64,000 nucleotides of DNA from NCBI GenBank assembly GCA_039654915.1, contig CM077600.1, positions 39,044,492 through 39,108,491 on the forward strand, written 5' to 3'. Positions within the stretch are counted from its first letter, which is position 1. Each line of letters starts with the position of its first letter. The position numbers and the translations under genes were made by a program. The notes below the pieces were generated by a model. It was not told the DNA's origin and searched no databases. It saw only the letters and a list, made by a program, of their open reading frames with translations. Source of the stretch: Aquilaria yunnanensis (Eukaryota; Streptophyta; Magnoliopsida; Malvales; Thymelaeaceae). Shown in pieces: positions 1-9,692 of the stretch.

Positions 1-9
1 CTATAAATA
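1..9 (+). promoter_or_regulatory. TATA-like box upstream of the LOG ORF
   Basis: CTATAAATA matches the plant TATA consensus and lies 33 bases before the LOG start codon. If used, the leader would be only about ten bases. It could equally be chance AT richness, and the window edge hides anything further upstream. Confidence 0.3.
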
Positions 10-41
10 TATCCTCTTTTCTCACAAGGGTAAGGATAGGA

Positions 42-671
42 ATGGAGAAAACCCCAACTCGTAAATCCCGAAGTATTTGTGTATTTTCTGGGGCTTTTCC
101 TGGAAAAGATGAAGAGTATTTAAAAGCAGCCAACCATTTGGGTAGAGTATTAGCTGAGCGAAAAATACATTTAGTTTATGGAGGAGGTAGTGTCGGATTA
201 ATGGGAGGTGTAGCATCAGCAGCATCTCTAGGAGGAAGTCAAGTTCTGGGCATTATCCCTGGACCTCTGAAATTTATTTCTGGGGGCACGATTGGAGAAG
301 AATTAGTGGTTAAAAATTTACAAGAGCGTGTGTTACAAATGCTTTTAAATGCTGATGCTTTTATCGCTCTACCAGGTGGTTTTGGCACATTGGGAGAAGT
401 CTTTCAAATTGCTTCCATGGCCCAACTTAATTTGCATAAGAAACCCATTGGGCTTTTAAATGTTAACAATTTCTTTACAGGTTTGATAGCTTTTATGGAT
501 TATGCTATGCAGAAGAATTTTATATCAAGAGTGGCACGGCGAATCATAATATCCGCAACAACTGCTGAAGAATTGCTAGATAAAATACAAGCTTTTGTTC
601 CTGAACCAGATCCAGCAATGATTCAGATAGACTGGACGCGACAGTCTTTCCCGAACAGTTCGATCCCATAA
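42..671 (+). CDS. LOG: LOG-family cytokinin riboside 5'-monophosphate phosphoribohydrolase, single exon
   Basis: LOG enzymes cut cytokinin riboside 5'-monophosphates to free active bases plus ribose 5-phosphate in the cytosol and nucleus. The 209-residue ORF has the Rossmann-type start CVFSGAFPG (usual CVFCGSSPG), YGGGSVGLMG near residues 46-55, a conserved Arg in LQERV where most LOGs have HQRK, and the nucleotide-binding signature PGGFGTLGE near residues 111-119. The PGGxGTxxE pattern is kept, although the commoner TLEE reads TLGE. Length is close to the family norm. The ORF is uninterrupted; many plant LOGs have several introns, but I recall a largely intronless subclass with the same VPEPDP tail. 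After DW at the C-terminus the sequence leaves the family (TRQSFPNSSIP). The ORF lies upstream of the 3' array of a retrotransposon with no visible border, so it may be captured. Function depends on expression. Confidence 0.85.
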   Translation: MEKTPTRKSRSICVFSGAFPGKDEEYLKAANHLGRVLAERKIHLVYGGGSVGLMGGVASAASLGGSQVLGIIPGPLKFISGGTIGEELVVKNLQERVLQMLLNADAFIALPGGFGTLGEVFQIASMAQLNLHKKPIGLLNVNNFFTGLIAFMDYAMQKNFISRVARRIIISATTAEELLDKIQAFVPEPDPAMIQIDWTRQSFPNSSIP

Positions 672-1187
672 TAGTCCTCTACTAACCCTGTTGAAATATT
701 GTGGAAGAAGAAGTGATCCGATCCGTTTTGCTTGTCCTTTAGTTTTATTATCAGCATTTTCTTTCGTGTTTTAGTTTTTCTTTCAGGAAATTTCTTTTTT
801 ATCTTATAAGATAGTCTCGTCCATGCTGATATTAAAACCATAGGACAATGCCTTTAGGTTGGAATGGCTGAGTAAAGAGTAATTTTTATTGCTCTTGAGA
901 CGCATTCTATTAGGTCTACTAGGCATAACATTTTAGGATAGTTAAGCTTCAACCTTATTTGGATGACATATCTCTCAAGCGAATCTATATTTACTAAAGA
1001 AAATATTAGATGAACCTTGGATATTGATTCCAAACATCCGTTCCCTTTACATAATTTGTTAGCGATATTGTCATCATCAAGATTCACTCATTTTATCGAA
1101 GTCTAAAATTTCGCACTCGCCTATTATGCAAATTCACACTTTTGAAGAAAATTATTCCAATTCTAATTGCTTTCATATAAATTTCGC
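672..1187. other. Region between LOG and the tandem array, probable retroelement 3' untranslated part
   Basis: No credible ORF, terminal inverted repeat, LTR end or target duplication is visible. The stretch runs without a border into the 72/73-bp array, which itself runs into the polypurine tract and LTR. I therefore infer it belongs to the retroelement, but cannot prove where the element begins. Confidence 0.5.
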
Positions 1188-3460
1188 TCGAGGTTCAAGG
1201 AGATTTCCTTAACCTCATTCCATCAATTTTCCTTCAAACGATAGGAGAGTTCCTATCGTCGAGGTTCTAAGGAAGGGCCCTTAACCTCAAATCATCAATT
1301 TTCCTTCAAACGATAGGAGAGTTCCTATCGTCGAGGTTCTAAGGTAGGGCCCTTAACCTCAAAATCATCAATTTTCCTTCAAACGATAGGAGAGTTCCTA
1401 TCGTCGAGGTTCTAAGGTAGGACCCTTAACCTCATTCAAACAATTTTCCTTCAAACGATAGGAGAGTTCCTGTCGTCGAGGTTCTAAGGTAAGACCCTTA
1501 ACCTCAAAATCATCAATTTTCCTTCAAACGATAGGAGAGTTCCTATCGTCGAGGTTCTAAGGTAGGACCCTTAACCTCAAAATCATCAATTTTCCTTCAA
1601 ACGATAGGAGAGTTCCTGTCGTCGAGGTTCTAAGGTAGGACCCTTAACCTCAAAATCATCAATTTTCCTTCAAACGATAGGAGAGTTCCTATCGTCGAGG
1701 TTCTAAGGTGGGACCCTTAACCTCATTCAAACAATTTTCCTTCAAACGATAGGAGAGTTCCTGTCGTCGAGGTTCTAAGGTAGGACCCTTAACCTCAAAA
1801 TCATCAATTTTCCTTCAAACGATAGGAGAGTTCCTATCGTCGAGGTTCTAAGGTAGGACCCTTAACCTCAAAATCATCAATTTTCCTTCAAACGATAGGA
1901 GAGTTCCTATCGTCGAGGTTCTAAGGTAGGACCCTTAACCTCAAAACAATCAATTTTCCTTCAAACGATAGGAGAGTTCCTATCGTCGAGGTTCTAAGGT
2001 AGGGCCCTTAACCTCAAAATCATCAATTTTCCTTCAAACGATAGGAGAGTTCCTATTGTCGAGGTTCTAAGGTAGGACCCTTAACCTCAAAATCATCAAT
2101 TTTCCTTCAAACGATAGGAGAGTTCCTATCGTCGAGGTTCTAAGGTAGGACCCTTAACCTCAAAATCATCAATTTTCCTTCAAACGATAGGAGAGTTCCT
2201 ATCGTCGAGGTTCTAAGGTAGGGCCCTTAACCTCAAAATCATCAATTTTCCTTCAAACGATAGGAGAGTTCCTATCGTCGAGGTTCTAAGGTAGGGCCCT
2301 TAACCTCAAAATCATCAATTTTCCTTCAAACGATAGGAGAGTTCCTATCGTCGAGGTTCTAAGGTGGGACCCTTAACCTCATTCAAACAATTTTCCTTCA
2401 AACGATAGGAGAGTTCCTGTCGTCGAGGTTCTAAGGTAGGACCCTTAACCTCAAAATCATCAATTTTCCTTCAAACGATAGGAGAGTTCCTATCGTCGAG
2501 GTTCTAAGGTAGGACCCTTAACCTCAAAATCATCAATTTTCCTTCAAACGATAGGAGAGTTCCTATCGTCGAGGTTCTAAGGTATTACCCTTAACCTCAA
2601 AACAATCAATTTTCCTTCAAACGATAGGAGAGTTCCTATCGTCGAGGTTCTAAGGTAGGGCCCTTAACCTCAAAATCATCAATTTTCCTTCAAACGATAG
2701 GAGAGTTCCTATTGTCGAGGTTCTAAGGTATGACCCTTAACCTCAAAATCATCAATTTTCCTTCAAACGATAGGAGAGTTCCTATCGTCGAGGTTCTAAG
2801 GTAGGGCCCTTAACCTCAAAATCATCAATTTTCCTTCAAACGATAGGAGAGTTCCTATCGTCGAGGTTCTAAGGTAGGGCCCTTAACCTCAAAATCATCA
2901 ATTTTCCTTCAAACGATAGGAGAGTTCCTATCGTCGAGGTTCTAAGGTAGGACCCTTAACGTCATTCAAACAATTTTCCTTCAAACGATAGGAGAGTTCC
3001 TGTCGTCGAGGTTCTAAGGTAGGACCCTTAACCTCAAAATCATCAATTTTCCTTCAAACGATAGGAGAATTCCTATCGTCGAGGTTCTAAGGTAGGACCC
3101 TTAACCTCAAAATCATCAATTTTCCTTCAAACGATAGGAGAGTTCCTATCGTCGAGGTTCTAAGGTAGGACCCTTAACCTCAAAACAATCAATTTTACTT
3201 CAAACGATAGAAGAGTTACTATCGTCGAGGTTCTAAGGTAGGACCCTTAACCTCAAAATCATCAATTTTCCTTTAAACGATAGGAGAGTTCCTATCGTCG
3301 AAGTTCTAAGGTAGGACCCTTAACCTCAAAACAATCAATTTTACTTCAAACGATAGGAGAGTTCCTATCGTCGAGGTTCTAAGGTAGGACCCTTAACCTC
3401 AAAATTATCAAATTTTCCCTTCAACGATAGGAGAGTTCTTATCGCAGAGGCTCTAAAAAA
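1188..3460 (+). repeat. Tandem array of about 31 monomers of 72-73 bp in the retroelement 3' region
   Basis: Monomers start with CCTTCAAACGATAGG at 1231, 1303, 1376, 1448, 1521, 1594, 1667 and so on every 72 or 73 bases to about 3344, with degenerate copies at both ends. Each monomer holds two inverted repeats: CGATAGGA-gagt-TCCTATCG, and GAGGTTctAAGG ... CCTTAACCTC. Variants recur in order: the block 1667-2323 (nine monomers) is followed by a close copy, 2324-2906 (eight monomers), and then a third partial round. Each round opens with a monomer ending ATTCAAAC, then one with CTGTCG, then one ending AAAACAATC. This is a higher-order repeat. It resembles satellite birth inside an LTR-element 3' UTR. 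Confidence 0.97.
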
Positions 3461-3568
3461 AATTTTCCTTAACCACATAGTTTAGGCGGCGAGAAGGTTC
3501 TCAATGGCTAGCTAAGACGGACGAAATTTGGTAACTACTTTGCATACATCATGTCCCATGAAGCATGC

Positions 3569-3581
3569 AAAGGGGGGCAGC
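3569..3581 (+). promoter_or_regulatory. Polypurine tract of the left element
   Basis: AAAGGGGGGCAGC directly precedes the LTR start TGTTGACACCC. It is the expected plus-strand priming site and marks the following LTR as a 3' LTR. Confidence 0.85.
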
Positions 3582-4090
3582 TGTTGACACCCAATTTCGT
3601 CCGGCCTTTTTTTTAAAAAATTTTTAAAAAAAAAACTAATTAAAAAAATTATTATTATTATTATTATTATTGCTAAAAAATTTTAATTATGTTAATTAGT
3701 TTAAAATATATTTTTATTTTGAGAAGATTTGATTTAAAATAATATATGTGCGAATATGTATGTGTTTGGAATAAAAATAAAATTTCAGAAAAAAATGACA
3801 AAAAAATTAAAAGTTTGAGGTAAAAATGACAAAATTGAGAAGTTTCGGACAAAATTGACAAATTCTGAAAGTTTCAGGAGCTTTGGGTAATTTTTCGCGT
3901 CAATTTTGGGCCTAAACGGACGTTTCTAGCCCAAATTGACAGAAAACGTTAAAATTGTCAAAATCAGAAGCTTCTGAGCTTATCCAGAGCTGGAGTAACG
4001 TAAAGGACTGAAACTGTCATTTTACCAATTTAAAAGATAAGTTTGATATTTTTTATTAATTTATCCGTCCACAGTTCAGCTAAGCTCCTT

Positions 4091-4100
4091 CTATAAATAC
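4091..4100 (+). promoter_or_regulatory. LTR promoter TATA box (left element)
   Basis: CTATAAATAC sits in a block conserved with CTATAAATAG at 58721 in the other LTR. Transcription would start about 30 bases downstream, defining U3 and R. Confidence 0.65.
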
Positions 4101-4287
4101 CCCCCCAAATTCAGTGCTGAACATATAGAAAATCAGAGAAAAAAGTTCAGAGCTCCGTTTTAGAAAAAGAGAAAATAGAAGCCTTAGTCCTAGGCTCTCC
4201 TCCCTCTGCCAAAACAGTCCCAAAATTATTTTTTCTTACGTTTCGACTACCTTCTTCCTCCGTTTTCTCTTTCTTTCTTTTTCTGTC

Positions 4288-4560
4288 GCCGTCCTATCCC
4301 GCTGCCGTCGCCCTGCCGCCGTCGTCTCGCCGTTGCCGTCGTTCCTACGCCGTCGCCGTCGCCATCGCCGCCGCGCCCAGCAGTCCTGCCGTCTCGCGCC
4401 GCCGCACCCAGCCGTCCTGCCGCCGTCGCCCCGCTCCCTCGCCGCCGTCGTCCCGGCCGCCGTTACCCTCGCCGCCGTCGCCCCGCGCCCTCGTCGCCGT
4501 CGCCCGGCCGCCCTGCGCCCTTGCCGCCTCCGCCTGCCCAGCCCCGTCACCCCCCCCTCC
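4288..4560. repeat. GC-rich CCG/CGTCGC low-complexity tract inside the LTR
   Basis: About 270 bases of degenerate GCC/GTC triplets in an otherwise AT-rich LTR, just downstream of the expected transcription start. The second LTR has only a short GC-richer remnant at the same place. Ala/Pro/Arg-rich reading frames on both strands come from this composition and are not genes. Confidence 0.85.
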
Positions 4561-4816
4561 TCCCTCGCGTCGCCTCTGATTCTTTCTCCAGATTCAATTT
4601 TAATTTTTAAGGGTAAAACCTCCTTTCAGTCCTTCATCTTTTCAATTTCTTTCTATTAGGTCACTAACCTTTTTATTTTGTCTTTGCAGAAAATTAATTA
4701 ACTAACTCATTTATTTTTTTACTTGTTTATTTATTTGTTTATTATTGTTATTATTACTAACCTTTTTTTTTTGTTATTAGCAACTAACAACTAACTTGCT
4801 AATTTTTACTAACCTT

Positions 4817-5215
4817 TATTTTTATTGTTGTTAATAATTAATTAAATTGTCTAACTTTTATTTTTGTTGTAATTAATTAACTTAATTAAACTTGGCTAAC
4901 TTTTATTTATTGTTGTTAATTAATTAACTTAATTAAACTTGGCTAACTTTTATTATTGTTATTAATTAATTAACTTAATTAAACTTGGCTAACTTTTATT
5001 TATTGTTGTTAATTAATTAACTTAATTAAACTTGGCTAACTTTTATTTTTGTTGTAATTAATTAACTTAATTAACTTGGCTAACTCTTTTATTATTGTTG
5101 TTAATTAATTAACTTAATTAAACTTGGCTAACTTTTATTATTGTTGTTAACAATTAATTTAATTAAACTTGGCTAATTTTTATTATTGTTGTTAATTAAT
5201 TTAATCTAACTTTTA
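4817..5215 (+). repeat. AT-rich minisatellite in the left LTR
   Basis: About seven copies of a roughly 50-60-bp unit containing CTTGGCTAACTTTTATT and GTTGTTAATTAATTAAC. The homologous array at 59160-59570 shows it is an ancestral part of this LTR family with copy-number change. Confidence 0.85.
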
Positions 5216-5296
5216 CTAACCTTTTTTTATTGTTATTAACTAACTAATCCAACTAATCTAACTATATTAATTGTTGCTAACATTTATTATTTTTTT

Positions 5297-5322
5297 AAGT
5301 GGATGGCCAAAAAACCCCACTT
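5297..5322 (+). other. Conserved small hairpin in the left LTR
   Basis: AAGTGG ... CCACTT encloses ATGGCC and an A-rich loop. The same hairpin is at 59575-59602 in the second LTR with a seven-pair stem. Confidence 0.5.
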
Positions 5323-5631
5323 TATTAATTTTTCTTTATATGATTTAATTTATTTAATTAACCTTTTACCCATAAATAAAAAAAAACTAAAAGAAGATTA
5401 TTTTGTAATTAATTATTAAGGCTAATAAAAATTTAAAAGCCAATTATTTTATTTTTATTTTGGAATACATGTTTTATTATAACAAAGTTAACTTTTTGTT
5501 AAAATTAATAAATAAACATGATTAAATCAATTCTTTTTAAATATTTTTTTAAAAATTCAAGAAAAATCCAATAAAATTATAAATAAAATTAATAACTAAT
5601 TAAATAGTTAAAATCTAATAAAAATTAAAAC

Positions 5632-5669
5632 TCCATGACCAAATGATCCGTCAGGATCCATGGCTTGGA
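5632..5669 (+). other. LTR hairpin copy A (covarying family)
   Basis: Stems TCCA/TGGA, CCA/TGG and GATCC/GGATC, loop GTCA, internal loops 3/2 and 3/2. The geometry equals the copies at 7211, 7342, 7390, 60386 and 60434. Confidence 0.7.
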
Positions 5670-5746
5670 ATCATTTTTAAATAAAGTATATAATAATTTA
5701 TTTTCTTTATTAAAAATAAAAACTTTGGACTAATATATTAATAATT

Positions 5747-5980
5747 AAAATAATAAAATATAACTTTTTAATTTTCTCTTTTAATAAAAAGAATAAAAAG
5801 AGTAAAATTTTTGGGTTAATATTTTATTCAGTAATATTTTACTTATTTCTTTTAAAATAATAAAATATAACTTTTTAGTTTTCTTTATTAATAAAAAGAA
5901 TAATAAAAAGTAAAATTTTTGGGCTAACATTTTATTCAATAATATTTTACTTATTTCTTTTAAAATAATGAAAAGATATC
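5747..5980 (+). repeat. Two tandem copies of an AT-rich ~117-bp unit in the left LTR
   Basis: The unit beginning AATAATAAAATATAACTTTTTA recurs after about 117 bases, each copy including ACTTATTTCTTTTAAAATAAT. A third start follows at about 5981. The array is absent from the shorter right LTR. Confidence 0.7.
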
Positions 5981-6781
5981 ACTTTTTGTTTCCTTTATAA
6001 AAATCTTAATCAAAAATAAATCAAAAAATAATTGAATTTCTCTTAAATATTTTAGACTTATTAATTAGATATACTTTCACAGATATAAATTAAAATTAAA
6101 AAAAAATCTTTCATCAAACAAAATAAAATATAAATATCAAGACTTTTGTTTTAAAATACATATAAATTTTTGGTTAAATAATCTTTTATTCCAAAACAAA
6201 TTAAATAAATATCAAAACTTTTCTTCTTTTGTTTAAAATATACATATAAATTTTTGATTTTCTTAATTAAACAATTACTTTTGGTTAATCTTTTATCAAA
6301 ACAAAATAAAACAAAATAAAATATTAAGACTTATATTATTTTAAATTAAAATATAATTTTTGCTTTCTTTAATGAATAAATAAGATCTTGATTTAATAAT
6401 TTTTTTATTTTTGTTTATCTTTTATTAAATAAAAAGAACAAGCATAACATAAAATATAAATCTTTCTTGATTAATTTATTTCTTCTTTTTAAATAAACAT
6501 AAAATAAATCTCAAGATTAATTAATTAACTTTCTTATTAAAAAAAAATTAATTACTTTTGAATTCTTTTATAAATTAAGTAATTATTTAAATAATAAATA
6601 TCCTTGATCAAAGCAAAAAAAAAATTAATAAAAAAAAGAAGAAAACCTCCACTTTATTTATTGTTATTTTTTATTTTACGGATAAACTCATTTCATTTAA
6701 AGAAATTAGCCATAAAAAATATATATGAAAAATAAATCTGAACCATGTTGTTGAGTAAAAAAAAAAAAAAAAAAAAATTTA

Positions 6782-6881
6782 GTTCATGGTATATTGGCTG
6801 GAAACTGTCTCGTGCCCGCTTTTGAGCTGCTTCACCTGGTGAAGAGGGTCTGGCTGAGTAACAACGCCCCGTACCATGAAC
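6782..6881 (+). other. 100-base block closed by a perfect 10-bp inverted repeat
   Basis: GTTCATGGTA at 6782-6791 and TACCATGAAC at 6872-6881 are perfect complements. They enclose a segment of much higher GC content than its surroundings, with an inner palindrome CTTCACCTGGTGAAG. It could be a structured RNA element or a small inserted sequence. It is absent from the right LTR. Confidence 0.5.
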
Positions 6882-7008
6882 AAAGATTTTTATTTTTTAA
6901 ATTCTTTGATTCCTTTAAATTAACTTCTTATTAAATAAAAAAATTAATTTTTTTAATTCTTTTATAAATTGAGTAATTCTTTAAATAATAAATATCCTTC
7001 ATTAAACA

Positions 7009-7140
7009 AGAAAAAAATCAAAAAAAGAAAAGATAAGAAAAAGAAAAGAAAGATAAGAAAAAGAAAACAAAAGAAAGAAAAGAAAAGAAAATTAAAAAGT
7101 AAAAATAAGAAGAAAAAGAAAGAAAGAAAAAGTAAAAATA
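7009..7140. repeat. Purine-rich AAAG/AAGA tract in the left LTR
   Basis: Degenerate AAGAAAAAGA simple sequence with a homologue at 59960-60240 in the other LTR. Lys-rich or Phe-rich frames here are composition artefacts. Confidence 0.8.
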
Positions 7141-7210
7141 TAAAGATAAATTTAGTAATTAAACTAAAAATTAATAATAAGAATTAAATAATTACGATAA
7201 ATTAAATCAA

Positions 7211-7252
7211 TTTCCATATCCGGATGATCCGGCAGGATCTACGGTTTGGAAA
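7211..7252 (+). other. LTR hairpin copy B (covarying family)
   Basis: Stems TTTCCA/TGGAAA, CCG/CGG and GATCC/GGATC around a GGCA loop, with 3/2 internal loops. Compared with copies C1 and C2, all three stems differ by paired changes. Confidence 0.75.
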
Positions 7253-7341
7253 ATATCAAACTTTTAAAATAAATAAATTAAATAAAAAGATAAAAATCCA
7301 TATTTTTACGATATGGATTGATTGTTTAAAATTTCACCAAA

Positions 7342-7429
7342 TTCCGTGTCCAAATGACTCGGCAGAGTCCATGGTTCGGAATCAAAATCTTCCGTGTCCA
7401 AATGACTCGGCAGAGTCCATGGTTCGGAA
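7342..7429 (+). other. LTR hairpin copies C1 and C2 in tandem (48-bp period)
   Basis: C1 (7342-7381) and C2 (7390-7429) both have stems TTCCG/CGGAA, CCA/TGG and GACTC/GAGTC with a GGCA loop and the same internal loops as copies A and B. The pair is conserved at 60386-60473 in the second LTR. Confidence 0.8.
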
Positions 7430-7695
7430 GTATAAAATTTTATCCGAATTAATTACCAAAATCCACATTTTCGACTAATTCAGGTAAAATATCTAAATTA
7501 ACTGAAATTTTTTTTAAAAGCAAAGTAAAACAAAATTAAAATCAACTAAGGTGCCAATTTTTGGGCGTTTTAACAAAGTTGTTTCAACGTAACCGTACTC
7601 CCGAACCCCCGAACTCTCGCAGACCATATTTTAGGTGACCAATCGACCTAAGTAAACTGATTGGTGGCGACTCCAGAAAACCCGACGTTGCCACA

Positions 7696-9692
7696 GAGCC
7701 TAAGAAAGAAACAAAAAGAGGAAGAGAAGATACATGTTTTATAGGTTTTAAAGTGTCTATAAGACATATTTTAAAATATTTTTTAGGCTCTTGTAATACA
7801 AATAAAAGTATAAACTTTTAGATGAAAAAATTAATATCAATAGTTATTTTCTTTTTCTACCACACACACACACATATTAAAAATGTTGTAGGTGGCTGAA
7901 TAGCCCTCAACCACCCTTGTCTCTGCCTCTGGTTATAGGTAATTTACATGTGCATGCTCTACATTCTTAGTCTGTCTTTTTTTCTTTTATGCTTCTACAA
8001 ACCTTTCCCTTTCATCCAGCTAATAGCATGGTCAGGATAACCATGGGTGATGATTTCGTTAATTATTCCGCCAATCAGCCATAATGGTTTCCCCTCACTA
8101 AACCTCATCTTCCTCTTCATTATTTTCATCAGCCTTTTTTTGCTTCATCACCGTCTCCTCCTTAATCCTCATTGTTGTTATCTCACTTTTGTTATTAGAT
8201 CTAATTTGTTTCTACTTCTTTGACATTTTCATTCTCCTTTTCTTGTCATTGTTATTATACTCAGTTTGTTTGTGTTTCTTTGGATTCATTACTATGTCCT
8301 CCTCCTACCTTACATTTTTTCATTGTTATCATATTTGGTTTATTTTGCTTCTTCTTCTTGTTATTCTCTCAACTTTTGTTATCAAATAAAATCCGATTCG
8401 TTTCTACTTGTAAGCTTTGTCACTATTTCCTGATCATCTTTACCAGTCTCTAGCCATTGTTATTAGTTGTAGTTTATTTCTGTTGTTCCATTCAAAATAA
8501 TTTGATGTTCCATTCGTAAGAATTTGTTTCCCTGATTTGTGCTTTGATTTAATTCATTGATTTTGTTTTTGTTCAAATCTATTTAGAATTTTAATTTCAT
8601 TATTTTTTGGTTTTTGGATTTGGTTCTTTTTTTATTCTTTCTTTGATCTAATTCGTTGTTCTGATTCTCGCTTATTTTGCTTGGATTTGAAGTTTGGACT
8701 AGAATTCATAATTTGTTCTAATTCAACGTTTGCTTTTATGTTGAGATTTATTATTCATATCTAGTTTGGAATTTGTAGGAATTGCATACATAACAATAAA
8801 GTCAACTAAATGAACAACATTCTAGAGTAAAATGACCAACAATTTTGGCTACATGCTGAAATTGCAAATGAAATAACAAACTCAACTAAATGAAAAAATG
8901 CCTAGAGCAAATGGAATAACAATATTGATAAAATGAACAACAATGGTAAAATGATCAATAACACTAGCAAAAGAATAGCAATATTAACCAAAAACATGAA
9001 TTGTAAATGGAACATCAAACTTGACTAAAAAAGAGTAGCAATATCAACCAAATGAACAGTGGTTAGGAACGAAACAATAAGATTAATCAAGCAAAATGAA
9101 TTGTACACTGAAACAATAAACTCAACTAAATGAATTGTTATTCCTCATGTATCAATTGATATTCTAAAAGAATTATTTTTCATTTACAATCAAGTGATAT
9201 TTTTTTTATTAATAATTGTTATTTTATTCAATAAGAAATAATATTCCCTTTATGTGAATTTACTACTCCATAAAATGTTATCTATTTTACAAAAAAATGT
9301 TGTTCTAAACTTATTGACAATCTTATAAATAAGGCAACTTTAAACATAGTGGCATTTTTTATAAACAATGTGACACTAAGGGAGTATGGCAGTACCCGCG
9401 AAGTGCACCCTATAACTACTACACACATGACACATGTTGTCGACATTTTTTTTGTTAAAGTACTGCAACAGGAATCATGATAAGATTAAGGTACTCATAT
9501 AATTTGATCATGTTTTCAGTAAAACAAATTTAAACTATGTTAATTAAGACTTTTTTATGCTACCCTTAAAAAAAATTCTTTTGGAACCCCCTATTTAATC
9601 CTCGAGTAGAACAATTTATGTTTCATCCAATAGCGCGCCAAACTTTTGTACCAAGCAAGCATTAAGTAAACTACAATATTAGCCCTCAACTT
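7696..9692. other. Gene-free AT-rich interval
   Basis: No ORF with recognisable homology. It contains a (CA)n run near 7861, T-rich stretches at 8100-8700 and a degenerate AAATGAACAACAAT-like repeat field at about 8780-9130. No terminal repeats were found. Confidence 0.6.

Larger units (their letters stand above)
672..7695 (+). mobile_element. Tat/Ogre-lineage Ty3-gypsy element, 3' part (left element)
   Basis: The order tandem array, polypurine tract, LTR is the 3' end of a Ty3-gypsy element of the Tat/Ogre type. The LTR (TGTTGACACCC ... CCACA) is homologous to the one at 58218-60745, which is followed by a primer-binding site and a Tat-type gag, and that identifies the lineage. Long LTRs and tandem repeats in the 3' untranslated region are known features of these elements. 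No pol is inside the window. The left limit is unknown; the LOG ORF may lie inside the element. A possible right target duplication is GAGCC at 7696-7700, with its partner outside the window. Confidence 0.8.
3582..7695 (+). repeat. 3' LTR of the left Tat/Ogre-type element (4114 bp)
   Basis: Starts TGTTGACACCC and ends CGACGTTGCCACA. It matches the LTR at 58218-60745 over the promoter region, the AT-rich minisatellite, the hairpin cluster and the last ~180 bases. It is about 1.6 kb longer, through a GC-rich CCG/GTC expansion (about 4288-4560) and an extra AT-rich segment at about 5600-6960. The flank after 7695 is unrelated to the primer-binding region, consistent with a 3' LTR. Confidence 0.92.

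Noticed and set aside
1188..3460. Regular short repeats resembling a CRISPR array
   Set aside because: There are no unique spacers: the whole 72-73-bp unit repeats, no cas genes are present, and the context is a plant retrotransposon.
4236..4659. Ala/Arg/Pro-rich reading frames on both strands
   Set aside because: They are products of the CCG/GTC simple repeat in the LTR, with no domain and no homologue in the second LTR.
6969..7187. Lys-rich 72-codon frame
   Set aside because: A purine microsatellite in the LTR explains the composition.
7696..7704. GAGCCTAA after the left LTR, also found in the leader of the right element (CGAGCCTAAAG), suggesting a deleted primer-binding site
   Set aside because: Only eight or nine bases match and the following sequence diverges. 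A chance match or part of a target duplication is more likely.
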